Assembly: GCA_030152505.1 (NCBI GenBank)
Contig: JASLJO010000280.1
Coordinates: 1-6,356 of the forward strand
Direction: 5' to 3'
DNA length: 6,356 nucleotides
Origin: Solirubrobacterales bacterium
GTDB lineage: Bacteria > Actinomycetota > Thermoleophilia > Solirubrobacterales > 70-9
Part shown: in pieces, positions 5,250 through 6,356 of the stretch
How positions within the stretch are numbered: position 1 is the first letter of the stretch
Layout of the letters: each line of letters begins with the position of its first letter
Position numbers and translations under genes: made by a program
The notes under the pieces: generated by a model
The model's input: the letters and a program-made list of their open reading frames with translations, nothing else
What the model was told of the DNA's origin: nothing
Database searches by the model: none

Positions 5250-6356
5250 TTTCGGCAAAGCGAGCGCTTCTCACCCTCGCCCTGATCGCCCTCCCCGCCC
5301 TCTGTCTGCCGGCAGGTGCGGGAGCGGCCGCCCCCGGGCCCGCCTGGAACATCACCACCCGGATCCTCTCGCCGACCAACCTCTCTCCCGGCAACAGCGG
5401 CGAAGCGGTCTACGCGATCGTCGCCACCAACGTCGGCTCCAAGGACACCAGCGGCATCGCCCCGTTCACGATCACCGACGAACTGCCCGAAGGCCTCACG
5501 CTCAATCAGGCCGGGACCATATTCGGGCTCAAATTCCAGATGTACAACGACGATGAAGAAAACGAAAAAACCGGATTCGGCTCCTGCGACGTCACCTCGG
5601 TCAGCTGCAGCGCCGCCCGCGTGATCCACCCCGGCGAGCAGCTCTACATGCTGGTGCCGGTCGACGTCGCTCCCGACGCGCCCGCGACCGTGACCAACCG
5701 GGTGACCATCGCCGGTGCCGGCACGGTCGGCGACTCAGACAGCATGGTGACCAAGGTCAACTCAGAACCCGTCCCCTTCGGCCTGCAGACCTTTGAAGCC
5801 GCGCTGCTCGACGGTGGCGGGGGGGCGGAGACGCGGGCCGGCTCGCACCCCTATCAGTTCCGGATTCGCGCCCAGTACAACCTCGAACCGGAAGGCGTCC
5901 CCACGGAGAACCCGAAGAGCATCACCGCCGACCTGCCCGCCGGCTTCGTGATCAACCCTGAAGCGACGCCGGTGCGCTGCACCGAGGCCCAGCTGGTCAA
6001 CTCGGTCGAAGGGACGAATCCCTGCCCCGACGCCTCGGCGATCGGCATCGTCCACATCACCACGAACGCCCTGGTGGGCTACGCGGCGCCGAGTCCGAGT
6101 GCCCCCCTCTACAACATGGTGCCCACCCAGGGCCAGCCGGCCGTGTTCGGCTTCGACGCGGGCGGCTTCGGCGTCTTTGCCCACCTCTTGGGCAAGGTGC
6201 GAAGCGACGGCGACTACGGGCTCAGCTCCGACACGCTCGACATCCCCCAGTTCGGCAGCATCTCGGGCGTCTCGGTCGAACTTTGGGGCGATCCCTCTGA
6301 CCCAAGCCACGACAAGAGGCGCGGCCTCTGCGGGTTCAAGGGACAGTTCCACATCA
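5246..6356 (+). CDS. Secreted protein with DUF11-like domain, 3' end beyond the window
   Basis: The open frame runs from GTG 5246 to the right edge without a stop, giving 370 residues so far. The GTG overlaps the preceding TGA stop (GTGA) and has GGAGG six bases upstream. Residues 1-27 form a typical signal peptide: ISAKR, a hydrophobic core LLTLALIALPALCL, and cleavage near AGA-27. Residues about 35-170 resemble a DUF11/CARDB-type beta-sandwich: SPTNLSPGNSGEAVYAIVATN, then FTITDELPEGLTL, a Cys pair at 114/121, and a final strand ATVTNRVTIAGAG. A second module contains ADLPAGFVINPEATPVRC, a second Cys pair at 245/260 in CPDASAIGIV, PLYNMVP, then SVELWGDPSDPSHDKRRG and Cys 362. I recall this second pattern from large secreted proteins of Solirubrobacterales, but this is unverified. 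No enzyme motif was seen. A structural, adhesive or matrix role is inference from the domains. Confidence 0.85.
   Translation, partial: MISAKRALLTLALIALPALCLPAGAGAAAPGPAWNITTRILSPTNLSPGNSGEAVYAIVATNVGSKDTSGIAPFTITDELPEGLTLNQAGTIFGLKFQMYNDDEENEKTGFGSCDVTSVSCSAARVIHPGEQLYMLVPVDVAPDAPATVTNRVTIAGAGTVGDSDSMVTKVNSEPVPFGLQTFEAALLDGGGGAETRAGSHPYQFRIRAQYNLEPEGVPTENPKSITADLPAGFVINPEATPVRCTEAQLVNSVEGTNPCPDASAIGIVHITTNALVGYAAPSPSAPLYNMVPTQGQPAVFGFDAGGFGVFAHLLGKVRSDGDYGLSSDTLDIPQFGSISGVSVELWGDPSDPSHDKRRGLCGFKGQFHI

Noticed and set aside
4479..5258. Minus-strand open frame of 259 codons opposite the end of the propeller gene
   Set aside because: It is antisense to the second propeller and basic tail, where blade repeats and codon bias clearly favour the + strand.
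5762..6352. Minus-strand open frame of 196 codons opposite the DUF11-like gene
   Set aside because: The + strand frame has a signal peptide, a ribosome binding site and domain-like sequence; the minus frame has none of these.

Overview
The window is GC-rich, with strong G/C preference at third codon positions. It carries two tandem TetR-type regulators followed by two overlapping genes for large secreted proteins, all on the + strand. The combination suggests a high-GC actinobacterium, most likely Thermoleophilia (Solirubrobacterales-like). The pointers are TetR regulators ending in L-x-x-PY(L/I)G, and exported proteins joining NHL-type blades, fibronectin III domains, WD40-like blades and a Lys/Arg-rich tail. 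This placement rests on remembered family traits, not on a search.

Layout. Bases 1 to about 66 read best on the minus strand, as a piece of the ligand-binding domain of a third TetR paralogue. This piece abuts the DNA-binding domain of a + strand TetR gene (to 643), so the 5' end of that gene looks chimeric. A second, intact TetR gene follows after an 18-base gap (662-1321). The 271-base gap 1322-1592 has a weak terminator-like hairpin with a T tract, six GAAC motifs (five of them GGAAC, two inside an exact 11-bp direct repeat), a perfect TTGACA hexamer and a good ribosome binding site. Gene 3 (1593-5249, GTG start) encodes a 1218-residue exported protein: signal peptide, six-bladed NHL-like propeller, two fibronectin III-like domains, a Cys-bounded conserved segment, a second (PD40/WD40-like) propeller, a proline linker and a basic tail. 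Gene 4 begins inside the stop codon of gene 3 (GTGA overlap, GTG at 5246) and stays open to the right edge; it encodes another exported protein with a DUF11-like domain.

How the genes fit together. Genes 3 and 4 are almost certainly cotranscribed and translationally coupled, so they probably make an envelope-associated or secreted pair in comparable amounts. Their substrate or partner cannot be read from the sequence. The two TetR genes form their own short operon. Whether they control the secreted-protein operon is unknown, but the repeated motifs in the gap could be sites for a regulator or an alternative sigma factor. No RNA gene, CRISPR array or insertion sequence was seen.
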